Positions 63,096 to 64,000 of a DNA stretch of 64,000 bases are shown one piece after another. The position numbers were made by a program, and so were the translations under genes. The number at the start of each line of letters is the position of its first letter. The first letter of the stretch is position 1. The notes beneath the pieces were generated by a model. It ran no database searches, was not told the DNA's origin, and saw nothing but the letters and a program-made list of their open reading frames with translations. Location of the stretch: NCBI RefSeq assembly GCF_004341845.1, contig NZ_SLVB01000001.1:1155982-1219981 (forward strand), in the 5' to 3' direction. Source of the stretch: Novosphingobium sp. PhB165 (GTDB taxonomy: Bacteria; Pseudomonadota; Alphaproteobacteria; Sphingomonadales; Sphingomonadaceae).

Positions 63096-64000
63096 GTGCT
63101 TACCAAATTCCAATCGTGCTCCATGATGATCGGCGCCAGTGCAATTGCCTTTGCCTTCGCCGCCTCCCCAGCCGCAGCGCAGTCGACAGACAATACGGAA
63201 GCCAGCACCAACGACATTATCGTCACCGCACGCCGCGTCGAGGAACGACTGCAGGACGTACCGATCTCGATTACTGCCTATAATCAGTCACAGCTTGCCG
63301 ACCGAAATGTCGTCAACTCGCAGGATCTGGCGCGTTACACGCCGTCGCTGTCGGCGAACTCGAACTTCGGCAATGAGAACTCCACGTTCGCCATTCGCGG
63401 TTTCGTTCAGGACACCGGCACCGCTCCGTCCGTCGGCGTCTATTTTGCGGACGTCGTCGCGCCGCGCGGTGCGTCGAACAACGTTCCGGTTGGCGACGGC
63501 GCCGGCCCGGGCAGCTTCTTCGATCTCTCGAACGTCCAGGTCCTGAAGGGCCCGCAGGGTACGCTGCAAGGCCGCAACACCACCGGCGGTGCTGTCCTTC
63601 TCGTCCCGCAGAAGCCCACCGACAACCTTGAGGGCTTTGTCGAAGGATCGATCGGCAATTACGATCTGCGCCGCGTTCAGGCGGTCATCAACATCCCGGT
63701 CATGGACTCGCTGCGCATCCGAATGGGTGTCGATCATCAGTCGCGCGACGGCTACATCCACAACAACAGCGGCATTGGGCCCAAGGATTTCGGCGACGTC
63801 GACTATACCGCGCTGCGCTTCAGCGCCGTGGCCGATCTCGCGCCCAACCTCGAAAACTACATGATCGTGTCCTACAGCCGCTCGCACACGAACGGCTCGC
63901 TGCAGAAGCTGATCGCGGTGGACCCGAATGAAGGCTTCGGCGCGTTTGCGGGCGATCAGCTCACGCGGCAGGGTTCGGGCTTCTACGACGCCTGGCAGAC
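63096..64000 (+). CDS. TonB-dependent outer-membrane receptor (3' end outside window)
   Basis: Open to the right edge: 301 codons and 2 nt, so the N-terminal third. It starts at a GTG (63096) with GGAGAGG 5 nt upstream. The signal peptide ends SPAAAQ. The plug domain shows NDIIVTARRVEERLQDVPISITAY (TonB-box region), the RGF...TAPSVGVYFADVV motif, and QVLKGPQGTLQGRNTTGGAVLLVPQKPT. This last motif is the conserved plug pattern (LkGPQGTLyGRNttGGai) with Gln replacing Tyr. Receptors of this type import siderophores, vitamin B12 or plant-derived compounds; the substrate is unknown. Confidence 0.94.
   Translation, partial: MLTKFQSCSMMIGASAIAFAFAASPAAAQSTDNTEASTNDIIVTARRVEERLQDVPISITAYNQSQLADRNVVNSQDLARYTPSLSANSNFGNENSTFAIRGFVQDTGTAPSVGVYFADVVAPRGASNNVPVGDGAGPGSFFDLSNVQVLKGPQGTLQGRNTTGGAVLLVPQKPTDNLEGFVEGSIGNYDLRRVQAVINIPVMDSLRIRMGVDHQSRDGYIHNNSGIGPKDFGDVDYTALRFSAVADLAPNLENYMIVSYSRSHTNGSLQKLIAVDPNEGFGAFAGDQLTRQGSGFYDAWQ

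Overview
The window is about 64 kb of GC-rich chromosome from an alphaproteobacterium, most likely a member of the Sphingomonadales close to Novosphingobium. This rests on the codon and base bias, two large TonB-dependent receptors, an M2 (ACE-type) peptidase, a PHA depolymerase, the dnaX-ebfC and yajC-secD-secF arrangements, and sphingomonad-type small families (DUF6456, DUF1993, DUF808). The assignment is an inference from gene content; no rRNA gene is present. Almost everything is housekeeping core genome. There is no CRISPR array, no intact insertion sequence and no intact prophage.

Layout. 1-10 kb: the 3' part of a GGDEF/EAL protein, an exported unknown, dnaN, an unknown small gene, fabD-fabG-GNAT, then a divergent peptidoglycan pair (S66 LD-carboxypeptidase and a MurC-like ligase) and a DUF808 membrane protein. 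10-21 kb: a lone flagellin, a GST-like protein divergent from a Cys-type PHA depolymerase, a repeat-rich spacer beside an orphan gene, a 936-aa exported DUF3857/transglutaminase/TPR protein, rpsF-rpsR-rplI, a GNAT protein and AMP nucleosidase. 21-31 kb: an AT-rich island, a TonB receptor, a small putative lipoprotein, an M2 peptidase, a group of small enzymes (alpha/beta hydrolase, GFA, DUF1993, DedA), asd and a DUF1254 protein. 31-43 kb: lon, ebfC, dnaX, the 4.5S SRP RNA, a complex I accessory subunit, hrpB, a membrane GGDEF/EAL protein and a TonB-like protein. 43-53 kb: a secreted Ntn-hydrolase, a polyprenyl diphosphate synthase, chorismate mutase, a PepSY/response-regulator/histidine-kinase set, an ABC-F ATPase, a glycosyltransferase and a divergent XRE/DUF6456 pair. 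53-64 kb: secF-secD-yajC, three tRNAs (Pro-GGG, Ile2-CAT, Pro-TGG), a holin-like gene, a lipoprotein, aroQ, an Lrp regulator, a soluble histidine-kinase-like protein with a WalW-type deacetylase, and the start of a second TonB receptor.

Genes that work together: dnaN, dnaX and ebfC (replication); fabD and fabG (fatty acids); the S66 peptidase and Mur ligase (probable murein recycling or remodelling); rpsF-rpsR-rplI (ribosome); SRP RNA and yajC-secD-secF (protein export); asd, aroQ and chorismate mutase (amino-acid and aromatic precursors); PepSY-RR-HK (envelope signalling).

The parts least explained by known families are the non-coding ones. They are two ~140-150-bp palindrome-ended elements of the same design (18992-19130, 26501-26648), a duplicated ~160-bp repeat unit (13692-14058), REP-like palindromes (3626-3648, 50877-50971), the AT-rich island at 20.77-20.95 kb, and hairpins that appear to bury ribosome-binding sites (23997-24033, 57469-57502). 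The most interesting coding cases are the MurC-like/LD-carboxypeptidase pair, the degenerate kinase next to a deacetylase, and an ECL-for-EAL substitution in a second-messenger enzyme.
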